The notes: a model not told the origin generated them from the letters alone. A DNA stretch of 64,000 bases from Pigmentiphaga litoralis (GCF_013408655.1 NZ_JACCBP010000001.1:1178001-1242000); one strand, 5' to 3'. Positions 1 to 9,066 are shown, counted from the stretch's first letter. A program made the numbers and translations.

Positions 1-60
1 CGAATATGTCAGTACGCTGAGTAATTCTCTACCCCACCCCACCTACCCAGGGATGCATCC

Positions 61-1158
61 ATGCAGCGACGCCGTTTCCTTTCCCAAGCCACCACCGCCG
101 CCGGCGCCAGCCTTGCCACATTGGCCGCTCCCGCCATTGCCCAGGGCACGCCGACCGTGCGCTGGCGCATGTCGACCAGCTGGCCCAAGAGCCTGGACAC
201 GATCTACGGTTCGGCCGAAGAACTGTGCAAGCGCGTGTCGGCAATGACCGACGGCAAGTTCGAAATCCGCGCCTTCCCGGCCGGCGAACTCGTGCCGCCG
301 CCACAGAACATGGATGCCGTCAGCAACGGCACGGTGGAATGCAATCACGTGCTGAGCTCGGCCTTCATCGGCAAGAACACTGCGGTGGCCTTTGACACCG
401 GCCTGGCCTTCGGCCTGAACTCGCGCCAGCACAACGCATGGATCCACTACGGCGGCGGCATGGCCTTGCTGCGCAAGATGTACAAGCAGTACGGCATCGT
501 CAATCACGTCAGCGGCAACGTGGGCGTGCAGATGGGCGGCTGGTATCGCAAGGAAATCAAATCGGTTGCGGATCTCAACGGTCTGAAGATGCGCATCGGC
601 GGGATCGGCGGCATGGTGCTCGCCAAATTCGGCGCGGTCTCGCAGCAGATTCCGGCGGGCGATATCTACTCGGCGCTGGAAAAAGGCACGATCGACGCGG
701 CCGAATGGATCGGCCCCCACGACGATGAAAAGCTGGGCCTGAACCGCGTGGCGCCGTTCTATTACTCGCCAGGCTGGTTCGAAGGCAGCGCTTCGATCAC
801 GTCGATGGTCAACGAGAAAGCCTGGGAAGCCCTGCCGGCCTCTTACAAGGCCGCATTCGAATGTGCCTGTGCCGAACAGACCATGAAGATGCTGGCCAAC
901 TACGACGCACAGAATCCGCTGGCCCTGCGCAAGCTGGTGGGCGGCGGCGCCAAGCTGGGCTACTTCCCGAAAGACGTGATGGACGCCACCTACAAGGCAT
1001 CGCAGGAACTGTGGACCGAGCTGTCGGAAAAGAACGCCGACTTCAAGGCCATCTACCCGTCGTGGAAGAAATTCCAGCAAGACGAAGTCAGCTGGTTCCG
1101 CGTGGCCGAAAACGCGCTCGACAACTACACCTTTGCGGCGGTGGCACGTAGCTCATGA
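61..1158 (+). CDS. TRAP transporter substrate-binding protein (DctP/TakP type)
   Basis: This 365-residue protein is the periplasmic receptor of a tripartite ATP-independent (TRAP) importer. Residues 1-28 form a twin-arginine-style signal (RRRFLS, then an Ala-rich stretch ending AIAQG), so export through Tat is likely. The body has the look of the TakP/FcbT1 branch (2-oxoacid and chloroaromatic-acid binders), including WIGPHDDEKLG near residue 219. It opens an operon: its TGA overlaps the ATG of the molybdopterin subunit. The matching permeases lie 4.6 kb downstream, after three hydroxylase genes. The ligand is not determinable from sequence; a small organic acid is the family expectation. Family assignment is firm, the substrate is inference. 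Confidence 0.9.
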   Translation: MQRRRFLSQATTAAGASLATLAAPAIAQGTPTVRWRMSTSWPKSLDTIYGSAEELCKRVSAMTDGKFEIRAFPAGELVPPPQNMDAVSNGTVECNHVLSSAFIGKNTAVAFDTGLAFGLNSRQHNAWIHYGGGMALLRKMYKQYGIVNHVSGNVGVQMGGWYRKEIKSVADLNGLKMRIGGIGGMVLAKFGAVSQQIPAGDIYSALEKGTIDAAEWIGPHDDEKLGLNRVAPFYYSPGWFEGSASITSMVNEKAWEALPASYKAAFECACAEQTMKMLANYDAQNPLALRKLVGGGAKLGYFPKDVMDATYKASQELWTELSEKNADFKAIYPSWKKFQQDEVSWFRVAENALDNYTFAAVARSS

Positions 1159-3569
1159 GTACCGAACATCCCACGTCCGCGCACAAGGCGCAGGGGGTCG
1201 GGGCGCGCGTGCGCCGCAAGGAAGACGCGCGCCACCTGCATGGCAAGGGCAACTTCGTTGCCGACATGTCCATGCCCGGCCTGAGTGAAGTGGCCTTTTT
1301 GCGCAGCCCCCTGGCCCATGCGCGCATCGTGGGCGCATCGATTCCTGACGACATTCGCGTGGCTGTGGTGCTGCGCGGCGACATGGCCGATTCGCTGGAT
1401 ATCGTTGCCGAATCGACCTTGCCCACGTATCAGCTGTCGGCGCAGCCGCCACTGGCATCGGGCAAGGTCCGCTTTGTGGGCGAGCCCATGGCCATGGCCT
1501 TTGCGCCGACCCGCGCGCTGGCCGAAGACATCGTCGAACAGATCCAGATCGACCTGGACGACCTGCCGGTCTATGCCAACGCCACCACTGCCGAGGCCGC
1601 CACCGGCACCTTCGTCCATGATGACTGGACCAGCAACCTGTTCATGACGCTGCATGCCGATCGCGACTTCGACACCTGGGCGGCAAAGGCTGACCGGGTG
1701 GTCAAGCGCACGGTGGACCTGTCGCGCCAATGCATGGTGCCGATGGAAGGCAAGGCCGTCCTGGCCTACTGGGACTTCCAGGCCGACCAGTTGGTGGTGG
1801 TCAGCGCGACCCAGGTCCCGCACATGATCCGCACGATCCTGGCCGAGTGCCTGAAGCTGCCGCAGGACCAGGTCCGCGTGATCTCGCCCGACGTGGGCGG
1901 GGCCTTCGGCTACAAGTGCGTGCTGCAGCAGGAAGAGCTGTGCATTGCGTGGCTGGCCAAGACCCACAAGCGCCCGTTCCGCTTCATTGAAGACCGGCGC
2001 GAACACCTGATTGCCGGCGCGAACTCGCGCGAGCATTCGTATGACATGACGGCCTATGTCGACAAGCGCGGCAAGCTGCTCGCGCTCGACGCGGTCATCA
2101 CCATCGATGGCGGCGCCTATTCGGTCTGGCCCTTCACGGCCGGACTCGAACCCGGCCAGGCCATCGGCAACCTGCCCGGCCCGTATGACTTTCGCGGCTA
2201 CCGCTGCGTGACCAAATGCGTGGCGACCAACAAGCCCGGATTCGTTCCCTATCGCGGCGTGGCGCGCACCGGCGTGTGCTTTGCGATCGAGCTGACCATG
2301 GACGCCATTGCGCGCGAGGTCGGCCGCGAGCCCTGGGAAGTCCGCAAGGAAAACCTGGTGCCGGCCGACGCGATGCCCTACGTCAACGTCACCAACAAAC
2401 ATCTGGACAGTGGCGACTATGGCGCCAGCCTGGCCAAGGCCATGGAGATGCTGCAGTTCGACCAACTGCGCGAACGCCAGAAAGCCGGTGAAGCCGATGG
2501 CCGCCTGCTGGGCATCGGCATCGCCACCTACACCGAACAATCCGCGCACGGCACGTCGGTGTTCGCCGCGTGGGGCACGCCGCTGATTCCGGGCTTCGAC
2601 TCGGCCACGGTGCGCATCACGCCCGACGGCGGCCTGGAAATGCGGGTGGGCGTGCATTCGCACGGCCAGGGCATGGAAACGACGTTTGCGCAGATCGCGC
2701 ATGAAATCCTGGGCGTCGACATTGCGCGGACCAAGTTGATTCATGGCGACACGGGCCAGACACCGTTTTCGACCGGCACCTATGCGTCGCGTTCGATGGT
2801 GATGTCGGGCGGCGCCGTGTCGGTGGCGTGCAAGAAACTGGCGCCGCGGGTGCTTGCCATTGGCGCGCATCTGCTCGGCGCCGACCTGTCCGCCGTCTCG
2901 CTGGCCGATGGCCGCGTGGTCGGTCCGGACGGCAAGTCGGTATCGATCGGCGACGTGGCGAACGCGTGGTACCTGCGTCCGCATCTGCTGCCGGCCGACG
3001 TGGATACGGGCGGGCTGGAAGTCACGGCGGGCTACAAGCCCAAGGTCGACACCGGCGCATTTACTTATGCCACCCACGCGGCCGTCGTGGCGGTGGACAC
3101 CGATACCGGCGATGTCGAGATCCTGGACTATGTGGTGGTCGAGGACTGCGGCACGATGATCAACCCCATGGTGGTCGAAGGCCAGACCTACGGCGGCATT
3201 GCGCAAGGCATCGGCACCGCGCTGTACGAAGAGACGCCCTACGACGAAAACGGCCAGCCGCTGGCGTCGACCTTGGCCGACTATGTGCTGCCTGGCGCGG
3301 TCGAAGTGCCGACCATCCGCATGCATCACTTCGAGACCAAGTCGCCGCACACCGAATTCGGCGCCAAGGGCATGGGCGAAGGCGGCGCGATTGCACCGCC
3401 CGCGGTGATCTTCAACGCGGTCAACGACGCCCTGCGCGTGATTGGCGCGGCCGAAGTGACGCGCACGCCGCTGAGCCCGCGCCGCCTGCTGCAGGCGATC
3501 GAAGACGGTCCGGGCCCCGATCCCCTCGTCATCACTCTGCCGATCCGCCAGACCGTCAACGTGGCGTGA
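1155..3569 (+). CDS. Molybdenum hydroxylase large subunit (CoxL/XdhB family, molybdopterin-binding)
   Basis: This 804-residue protein is the catalytic subunit of a xanthine-dehydrogenase-family hydroxylase. It has the N-terminal a/b hammerhead domain, then the molybdopterin cytosine dinucleotide-binding region with GGAFGYK near 247-253. The conserved catalytic Glu lies in GMGEGG near 742. The loop that in true aerobic CO dehydrogenase reads AYRCSFR is PYRGVAR here (about 365-371), so the copper-binding Cys is missing and CO oxidation is unlikely. It should hydroxylate an organic substrate, probably an N-heterocycle, aldehyde or aromatic acid. It overlaps the receptor gene by 4 bases and is followed 10 bases later by the FAD subunit. 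No XdhC/CoxF-type maturation gene is present in the window. Confidence 0.92.
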   Translation: MSTEHPTSAHKAQGVGARVRRKEDARHLHGKGNFVADMSMPGLSEVAFLRSPLAHARIVGASIPDDIRVAVVLRGDMADSLDIVAESTLPTYQLSAQPPLASGKVRFVGEPMAMAFAPTRALAEDIVEQIQIDLDDLPVYANATTAEAATGTFVHDDWTSNLFMTLHADRDFDTWAAKADRVVKRTVDLSRQCMVPMEGKAVLAYWDFQADQLVVVSATQVPHMIRTILAECLKLPQDQVRVISPDVGGAFGYKCVLQQEELCIAWLAKTHKRPFRFIEDRREHLIAGANSREHSYDMTAYVDKRGKLLALDAVITIDGGAYSVWPFTAGLEPGQAIGNLPGPYDFRGYRCVTKCVATNKPGFVPYRGVARTGVCFAIELTMDAIAREVGREPWEVRKENLVPADAMPYVNVTNKHLDSGDYGASLAKAMEMLQFDQLRERQKAGEADGRLLGIGIATYTEQSAHGTSVFAAWGTPLIPGFDSATVRITPDGGLEMRVGVHSHGQGMETTFAQIAHEILGVDIARTKLIHGDTGQTPFSTGTYASRSMVMSGGAVSVACKKLAPRVLAIGAHLLGADLSAVSLADGRVVGPDGKSVSIGDVANAWYLRPHLLPADVDTGGLEVTAGYKPKVDTGAFTYATHAAVVAVDTDTGDVEILDYVVVEDCGTMINPMVVEGQTYGGIAQGIGTALYEETPYDENGQPLASTLADYVLPGAVEVPTIRMHHFETKSPHTEFGAKGMGEGGAIAPPAVIFNAVNDALRVIGAAEVTRTPLSPRRLLQAIEDGPGPDPLVITLPIRQTVNVA

Positions 3570-3579
3570 AGGACTTTTC

Positions 3580-4425
3580 ATGAAAGCCGCTTTATTCGAC
3601 TACACCCGGCCCGACGAGGTCGGCGCGGCCATGTCGCTGCTGTCCGGCAGCCCGGGCGCCAAGGCCATGGGCGGCAGCCAGTCGCTGGGCCCCATGCTCA
3701 ATCTGCGCCTGGCGCGGCCCGGCGTCGTGGTGGACGTCTCGGGCATCCCTGGCCTGCGCACGGTCACCCAGGAGGGCGACAGCATCCGGGTCGGCGCCGC
3801 CGTGACGCACGCCGAGATCGAAGACGGCATCCACCCCCTGCTGCGCGGCACGCCCCTGCAAAAGATCGCGGCGGGCATTGCCTACCGGTCCGTACGCAAT
3901 CGCGGCACCCTGGGCGGCAGCCTGGCCCATGCCGATCCGGCAGCGGACTGGCTGGTCACGGCCGTGGCCTTCGGGGCATCGCTCGAGATTGTTTCACCGG
4001 CCGGCAGCCGCCTGGTGGATGCCGATGCCTTCATGATCGGCGCCTACACCACGGTGCTTGCCGAGAACGAACTGATCGCCGCCGTCCGCTTCCCGGTGGC
4101 GTCTCCCGCCATGCGCTGGGGCTACTACAAGTATTGCCGCAAGACCGGCGAGTTTGCCGAAGCCAGTTGCGCGGCCCGCTTCGATTCGTCCACGGGCATG
4201 GCGCGCATTGCGATCGGCGCCCTGTCGGGTGCCCCCCGCCTGCTGCCGTCCCTGGCGGCCGCCGTGGCGCGCGAAGGCCAGACGGCCTGCACCCAGGACG
4301 CCATCGCCCATGCGGTGGCCGAAGCGATGCCGGATCACGACGCCGTCGACCGTAAATTGCATGCCGTAGCGGTCCGCCGCTGCCTGGCGCAACTTCTTGG
4401 AGCAGAAGAATCAACATGGCGTTAG
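3580..4425 (+). CDS. Molybdenum hydroxylase FAD-binding medium subunit (CoxM type)
   Basis: This 281-residue protein carries FAD in the three-subunit hydroxylase and passes electrons from the iron-sulfur subunit to an acceptor. The two FAD motifs of the family are present: GGSQSLGPM near 31-39 and TLGGSLAHADPAADW near 110-124. A CO-dehydrogenase flavoprotein C-terminal domain follows. Length is normal for CoxM (about 280-290). The start has a good ribosome site (GAAGGACTTTTC) after the upstream TGA, and its end overlaps the next gene by 10 bases, which suggests translational coupling and equal subunit supply. Confidence 0.93.
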   Translation: MKAALFDYTRPDEVGAAMSLLSGSPGAKAMGGSQSLGPMLNLRLARPGVVVDVSGIPGLRTVTQEGDSIRVGAAVTHAEIEDGIHPLLRGTPLQKIAAGIAYRSVRNRGTLGGSLAHADPAADWLVTAVAFGASLEIVSPAGSRLVDADAFMIGAYTTVLAENELIAAVRFPVASPAMRWGYYKYCRKTGEFAEASCAARFDSSTGMARIAIGALSGAPRLLPSLAAAVAREGQTACTQDAIAHAVAEAMPDHDAVDRKLHAVAVRRCLAQLLGAEESTWR

Positions 4426-5684
4426 TCACCCTGGATGTGAATGGCCGCAAGGTCTCATCCGACGTTCCCGCGCGTATGCACCTGGGCGACTTCCTGCGCG
4501 AAGAAGCCCGTCTGACCGGCACCCACCTGGGTTGCGAGCACGGCGTCTGCGGCGCCTGTACTGTCCTGATGGACGGACAACCGATCAGGTCCTGCATTTC
4601 GTTTGCGTCCGCCTGTGCGGGCAAGCACATCACCACCATTGAAGGCTACGACGCGGACCCCGTCATGCGGCGCCTGCGTGAAGCGTTCACTGCGCACCAT
4701 GCTTTGCAGTGCGGCTACTGCACGCCCGGCATGCTGGCCACCGCGCGCGACATCGTGCTGCGTTGTCCCGATGCCGACGATGCGCGCATCCGGGTCGAAC
4801 TGGCCGGCAACCTGTGCCGCTGTACCGGATACATGGGCATCGTGGCGGCGATCCGGTCGGTGCTGGCGGATCTGATCGCCACGCCGGACGAAGAGATCTC
4901 GGCTTTGCGCCGTGCGCTGCGTGGCGAGCCCGCGGGCGCGGTGGCGGCCCTGCCGGCCCCTGCTTCATCGTCGGCTGCCGCCCCGGCTGCGCAGACGCCG
5001 TTCGAAGGCTTCATTGCCAAGGTGACGACGCCGGTGAAGGACACGGCTGCATCGGCTTCATCGGCTTCCACTGCGTCTTCGGCGTCGACGTCTTCGTCTG
5101 CCTCGACCGCCCCCGCTTCCCGCACCAAGGGGTCGGAGATCACCGGGCAATTCGAAGTGCCCTTCCCGGCCGACCAGGTCTGGGACTTCATGGTGGACCT
5201 GCCCGCCGTGGCCAGCTGCCTGCCCGGCGCATCGATCACCGAACATGATGGTGATCGCGTCAAGGGGAAGGTCGCGATCAAATTCGGGCCGATGTCCGCC
5301 GCGTTCAATGGCGCGGCCCGGCTGGAACGGGACGACACCACCAAGACCGCAGTCTTTCGCGGCGCGGGGCAGGACACGCTCAGCCAGTCGCGCGCCAATG
5401 GCGACATCACCTATCGCCTGACCGCCCTCGACAGCAGCCGCACGCGGGTCGATGTGGAACTGCTGTATTCCTTGCAAGGCCCCCTGGCGCAGTTTTCGCG
5501 CTCGGGCCTGGTCCGGGACTTCGTGCGCCGCATGATCGCGGACTTTGGCCGCAACGTCACGGCCCGTCTGCAGCGTCCGGCCGATGCCGGCGCGCCCCCA
5601 CCGGTCGCCGCCTTCAGTCCGACCCGCATGTTCTTCGGCGTGCTGTGGGACCGGATCAAGGGGATCTTCAGCCGCACGCATTGA
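4416..5684 (+). CDS. CoxS-CoxG fusion: [2Fe-2S] hydroxylase small subunit joined to a CoxG/SRPBCC domain
   Basis: This protein has 422 residues, whereas a normal CoxS has about 160. Residues 1-165 are a standard small subunit: plant-type [2Fe-2S] cysteines in GCEHGVCGACT and following (from about 39), then CGYC (about 98) and CRCTGY (about 134) for the second cluster. Residues 170-235 form an Ala/Ser/Thr/Pro-rich flexible linker. Residues 238-385 match the CoxG/SRPBCC fold (TGQFEVPFPADQVWDF at the start). The tail FFGVLWDRIKGIF could be an amphipathic membrane anchor. In CO dehydrogenase systems CoxG is a separate protein tied to membrane attachment and quinone reduction, so the fusion may place the enzyme at the inner membrane. 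The fusion is read directly from one uninterrupted frame; the role is inference. Confidence 0.88.
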   Translation: MALVTLDVNGRKVSSDVPARMHLGDFLREEARLTGTHLGCEHGVCGACTVLMDGQPIRSCISFASACAGKHITTIEGYDADPVMRRLREAFTAHHALQCGYCTPGMLATARDIVLRCPDADDARIRVELAGNLCRCTGYMGIVAAIRSVLADLIATPDEEISALRRALRGEPAGAVAALPAPASSSAAAPAAQTPFEGFIAKVTTPVKDTAASASSASTASSASTSSSASTAPASRTKGSEITGQFEVPFPADQVWDFMVDLPAVASCLPGASITEHDGDRVKGKVAIKFGPMSAAFNGAARLERDDTTKTAVFRGAGQDTLSQSRANGDITYRLTALDSSRTRVDVELLYSLQGPLAQFSRSGLVRDFVRRMIADFGRNVTARLQRPADAGAPPPVAAFSPTRMFFGVLWDRIKGIFSRTH

Positions 5685-5766
5685 TCGCTGCCCACGCCGT
5701 TACGCGGCTCGCCCCACGCGAGCCGCGCTGCTTCACCGATCCGTCCCTGTCTTAGGAACCCGTTCC

Positions 5767-6402
5767 ATGCGGCCCCTGCTCGCCTTCTCGCATCTGATCG
5801 ATGCCATCAATCGCCGTGTTGGCGAATGGGTATCGTGGCTTGTGCTGGTGGTTGTCGTCATCAGCGCCGGCAACGCCATCATCCGCAAGTTCTTCCACAT
5901 CAGTTCCAACGCCTGGCTGGAACTGCAGTGGTATCTGTTCGGCGCGAGCTTCCTGCTCGCCGCAGGCTATACGCTGCTCAATAATGATCATGTTCGGCTC
6001 GACATCCTGATGGAAAAGCTGCCGATCCGCACCCAGGTCAAGATCGAGATCTTCGGCGTCATCTTCATGCTGTTCCCGATGGTCTTCCTGATCCTGCTGC
6101 CGTCGTGGCCCATGTTCGTCGCGTCCTACGACACGCTGGAGCGTTCCGCCAACAGCGGCGGCCTGCTGCTCTGGCCCGCCAAGCTGCTGATCCCGGTCGG
6201 GTTCTCGTTGCTGTTCCTGGCGGGCGTGTCCCACCTGATCAAGTGCATCGGCTTTCTGCGCGGTGACTGTCCCGATCCGCGCATCAAGAATTCAGAAGCG
6301 CAGGCCGAAGAGGACTATACGGAACAGGTCCGGCTTGAAGCCGAGCGGCGCACCGAAGAAGCTGCCCGCCTGGCCGCGCTCCAGCACGGAGAACGGCCAT
6401 GA
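5767..6402 (+). CDS. TRAP transporter small permease (DctQ family)
   Basis: This 211-residue integral membrane protein has four predicted helices near 20-36, 50-70, 92-112 and 135-157. The DctQ signature area is NAWLELQWYLFG, followed by NNDHVRLDIL. A charged C-terminal extension rich in Glu and Arg (about 170-211) is typical of the mannitol/chloroaromatic type of small TRAP permease. The frame is open farther upstream, but the ATG at 5767 is chosen because the protein then begins just before helix 1 and sits 82 bases after the hydroxylase stop. It overlaps the large permease by 4 bases. Confidence 0.9.
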   Translation: MRPLLAFSHLIDAINRRVGEWVSWLVLVVVVISAGNAIIRKFFHISSNAWLELQWYLFGASFLLAAGYTLLNNDHVRLDILMEKLPIRTQVKIEIFGVIFMLFPMVFLILLPSWPMFVASYDTLERSANSGGLLLWPAKLLIPVGFSLLFLAGVSHLIKCIGFLRGDCPDPRIKNSEAQAEEDYTEQVRLEAERRTEEAARLAALQHGERP

Positions 6403-8057
6403 CCGAATTCCTGATCGCCAATCTGGCGCCGATCATGTTCGCGTGCCTGATCCTGCTTCTGCTGGTCGGGTTCCCGGTTGCGTTTGCGCTGGCCGCCAAC
6501 GGCGTGCTGTTCGGCCTGATCGGCATCGAACTGGGCTTGTTCACGCCCGTGCTGTTCCAGGCCTTGCCGCAACGTGTGTTCGGCATCATGACCAATGACA
6601 CGCTGCTGGCGATTCCCTTTTTCACCTTCATGGGCCTGATCCTGGACCGATCCGGGATGGCCGAAGACCTGCTCGAAACCATCGGCCAGCTGTTTGGCCC
6701 GATCCGCGGCGGCCTGGCCGTGGCGGTGATTCTGGTCGGCGCACTGCTCGGCGCCGTGACGGGCGTGGTGTCGGCCTCGGTCATTTCCATGGGCCTCATC
6801 TCGTTGCCCATCATGTTGCGCTATGGCTATGACCGCAAGCTCGCCAGTGGCGTCATCGCTGCATCTGGCACGCTGACGCAGGTCATCCCGCCGTCCATGG
6901 TCCTGATCGTGCTGGCCGACCAGCTGGGCCGTTCCGTGGGCGACATGTACATGGGCGCCATGCTGCCCGGCCTGATCCTGACCGGCCTGTATGTCGTGTA
7001 CGTGATGCTGCTTGCCATGTTCCGGCCCGGCGACGTGCCTGCCCTGCCGCCCGAAGCCCGGCGTTTTCGCGAATCCAACGGCGCAAGCGGCAACCTGTCG
7101 CTGCTGGTGCTGCTGGGGATTGCCACTGCGGCGGCGCTGACCTACGCCAGGCTGGAACTGGTCGGCCGCGCCATGGACGAAAAGATCGTGCTGTCCATGC
7201 TGGTCGGCGGCGCGGTGGCATGGGTGCTGGCCCTGCTGAACAAGTGGTTCAAGCTGGGCCTGCTTTCAGCGATTGCCGAACGCGTCACCTTCGTGCTGAT
7301 CCCGCCCCTGGGGCTGATCTTTCTGGTGCTGGGCACGATCTTCCTTGGCATCGCCACGCCGACGGAAGGCGGCGCCATGGGCGCCGTGGGCGCGCTGCTG
7401 ATGGCATGGGGACGCCGCAGCCTGAGCCTGTCGCTGCTGCGTCAGTCGATGACCGTGACCACCAAGATCACCTGCTTCGTCGTCTTCATCCTGGTGGGCT
7501 CGACCGTGTTCGGCCTGACTTTCCGCGGCGTGAGCGGCGACCTGTGGGTGGAACATCTGCTGACCAACCTGCCCGGCGGCCAGATCGGCTTCCTGATCGC
7601 AGTCAACGTCATCATGTTCTTCCTGGCCTTCTTCCTGGACTTCTTTGAACTGGCCTTCATCCTGGTGCCGCTGCTCGGCCCCGTCGCCGACAAGCTCGGC
7701 ATCGACCTGGTCTGGTTCGGCGTGCTGCTGGCTGTCAACATGCAGACGTCCTTCATGCACCCGCCCTTCGGCTTCGCGCTGTTCTACCTGCGGTCCGTGG
7801 CGCCCAACAAGGACTACAAGGATCGCGTGACCGGCAAGATGATCAAGAAGGTCGAAACCCGTCAGATCTATTGGGGGTCCGTACCTTTCATTGCGATCCA
7901 GCTGATCATGGTCGCGCTGGTGATCATGTATCCGCGCATGGTCACCCATTACAAGGACGGCCAGGCCAACGTCGATCCGAGTACCGTCAAGATCGACATG
8001 GGCGCACCGATCTACGGCGATTCGCCGGGCGCCTATCCGGGCGGGACCACGCCGTAA
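6399..8057 (+). CDS. TRAP transporter large permease (DctM family)
   Basis: This 552-residue multispanning protein is the ion-coupled translocation subunit. It is longer than the usual 425-440 residues, as in the mannitol/chloroaromatic subgroup, with an extra hydrophilic loop and helix near 210-265. DctM landmarks include IPFFTFMGLILDRSGMAEDL near 69, a repeat of that topology in the second half (FFLDFFELAFILVPLLGP near 410), and MQTSFMHPPFGFALFYLR. A glycine- and proline-rich hydrophilic tail closes it. It ends the operon that starts with the receptor at 61; no clear terminator follows, only 82 bases to the next gene. Confidence 0.93.
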   Translation: MTEFLIANLAPIMFACLILLLLVGFPVAFALAANGVLFGLIGIELGLFTPVLFQALPQRVFGIMTNDTLLAIPFFTFMGLILDRSGMAEDLLETIGQLFGPIRGGLAVAVILVGALLGAVTGVVSASVISMGLISLPIMLRYGYDRKLASGVIAASGTLTQVIPPSMVLIVLADQLGRSVGDMYMGAMLPGLILTGLYVVYVMLLAMFRPGDVPALPPEARRFRESNGASGNLSLLVLLGIATAAALTYARLELVGRAMDEKIVLSMLVGGAVAWVLALLNKWFKLGLLSAIAERVTFVLIPPLGLIFLVLGTIFLGIATPTEGGAMGAVGALLMAWGRRSLSLSLLRQSMTVTTKITCFVVFILVGSTVFGLTFRGVSGDLWVEHLLTNLPGGQIGFLIAVNVIMFFLAFFLDFFELAFILVPLLGPVADKLGIDLVWFGVLLAVNMQTSFMHPPFGFALFYLRSVAPNKDYKDRVTGKMIKKVETRQIYWGSVPFIAIQLIMVALVIMYPRMVTHYKDGQANVDPSTVKIDMGAPIYGDSPGAYPGGTTP

Positions 8058-8139
8058 TCAGACGGGGGTGTCCCCTGGCTGGAAGTCGCAGCCAGCGGAC
8101 GCTACAGTGGCGGCACGATCCTGATCAAGGCCGCCCCCC

Positions 8140-9039
8140 GTGCTCAATTCGAAACTGCTGACCTGCTTTCTTGCGGTGGTCACCCACCGCACGCTGACGG
8201 CAGCTGCCGACCATCTTTGCATCACCCAACCGGCGCTGTCGAAAAGCCTGCGCCGGCTCGAAGATGAATTGGGTGTGCCTCTGTTCCAGCGCACTTCGGC
8301 CGGCATGGTCCTGACCGCTTACGGATCGACGCTGGCCCACCGGGCCAGGCTGATCCAGCTGGAAGCGCAACGCGCCCACGACGAAATACTGCTGATGAAG
8401 GACGGGGGCGTCGGCACCTTGACGGTCGGGGCCGGGCCGCTCTGGTCCGTCCACCTGTTGCCCGATGTGATCGCGGAGTTGTCCCGGACGCACGCCAGCC
8501 TTCGCGTGCGTGTGGTGCCGGGTGTGCTGAGCACGCTGTTGCCTCAGCTTCTTCGTGGCGAAGTCGACGTGCTGTGCGCGGCGCTCGACTTTCCTGACCA
8601 CGATGACATCGAGAAGGAATACCTGATCGACAGCAGCCACGTGTTCCTTGCGCATGCCAGCCATCCCCTTGCCAGTAAGTCCCAGGTATCGGTTGCCGAC
8701 CTGAGCCGGTGCAAGTTCGTGGGTCCGCACAACGACTATGCCGTGCTGGACCGGATGAAGCAGTTCTTTGCGTTGCGCGGACTGGATTCGCCCGGCTTTG
8801 CCGCCGAGGCCGATTCGCTGGAGCTGGTGCTGTCACTGGTGGCCACCGGCGAATTCATTGCCACCCAATCGCATCAGGTCCTGGCCCATGCGCGCCAGTT
8901 GGGTATCGACACCCTGGCCACGGACGAAGGCATCTGGACGTTTCGCGGGGGCCTGGCCCGGCTGAAGCGGCCCGTGCCGCTGCCGGTGGTCGACCTGTTC
9001 CGCCACAGCCTGTTGCGGCATCTGCATGCGGCGTCTTGA
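8140..9039 (+). CDS. LysR-family transcriptional regulator
   Basis: This 299-residue protein has an N-terminal winged helix-turn-helix (about 1-60, with the LysR pattern HRTLTAAADHLCITQPALSK) and a C-terminal effector-binding domain of the periplasmic-binding-protein fold. It starts at GTG. It is transcribed in the same direction as the TRAP/hydroxylase operon and 82 bases behind it, so it may be the last gene of that unit or control either neighbour module; it is not divergent from either. The stop codon lies inside a 13-base tandem repeat. The effector is unknown. Confidence 0.9.
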   Translation: MLNSKLLTCFLAVVTHRTLTAAADHLCITQPALSKSLRRLEDELGVPLFQRTSAGMVLTAYGSTLAHRARLIQLEAQRAHDEILLMKDGGVGTLTVGAGPLWSVHLLPDVIAELSRTHASLRVRVVPGVLSTLLPQLLRGEVDVLCAALDFPDHDDIEKEYLIDSSHVFLAHASHPLASKSQVSVADLSRCKFVGPHNDYAVLDRMKQFFALRGLDSPGFAAEADSLELVLSLVATGEFIATQSHQVLAHARQLGIDTLATDEGIWTFRGGLARLKRPVPLPVVDLFRHSLLRHLHAAS

Positions 9040-9066
9040 TGCGGCGTCTTGATGCGGCGTCTTGAT
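9028..9066. repeat. 13-base tandem repeat, three units, across the LysR stop
   Basis: The unit GCGGCGTCTTGAT occurs three times head to tail without mismatch. The first unit contains the TGA of the LysR gene; the other two are untranslated. A 13-base unit would shift frame if expanded inside the gene, so copy-number change here would leave the protein unaffected. Confidence 0.95.

Noticed and set aside
1125..3581. An 818-codon open frame antisense to the molybdopterin subunit gene
   Set aside because: It mirrors the high-GC third-codon bias of the real gene, shows His/Arg/Gly-rich low-information sequence and has no recognisable motif. Similar long antisense frames at 12753-14126, 15932-17110, 24480-26714, 31882-33687, 34963-37440 and 57209-59515 were rejected for the same reason.
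61..5684. Aerobic CO dehydrogenase (coxMSL) locus
   Set aside because: The catalytic subunit lacks the AYRCSFR loop, and the genes sit inside a TRAP transporter operon, so another hydroxylase substrate is more likely.
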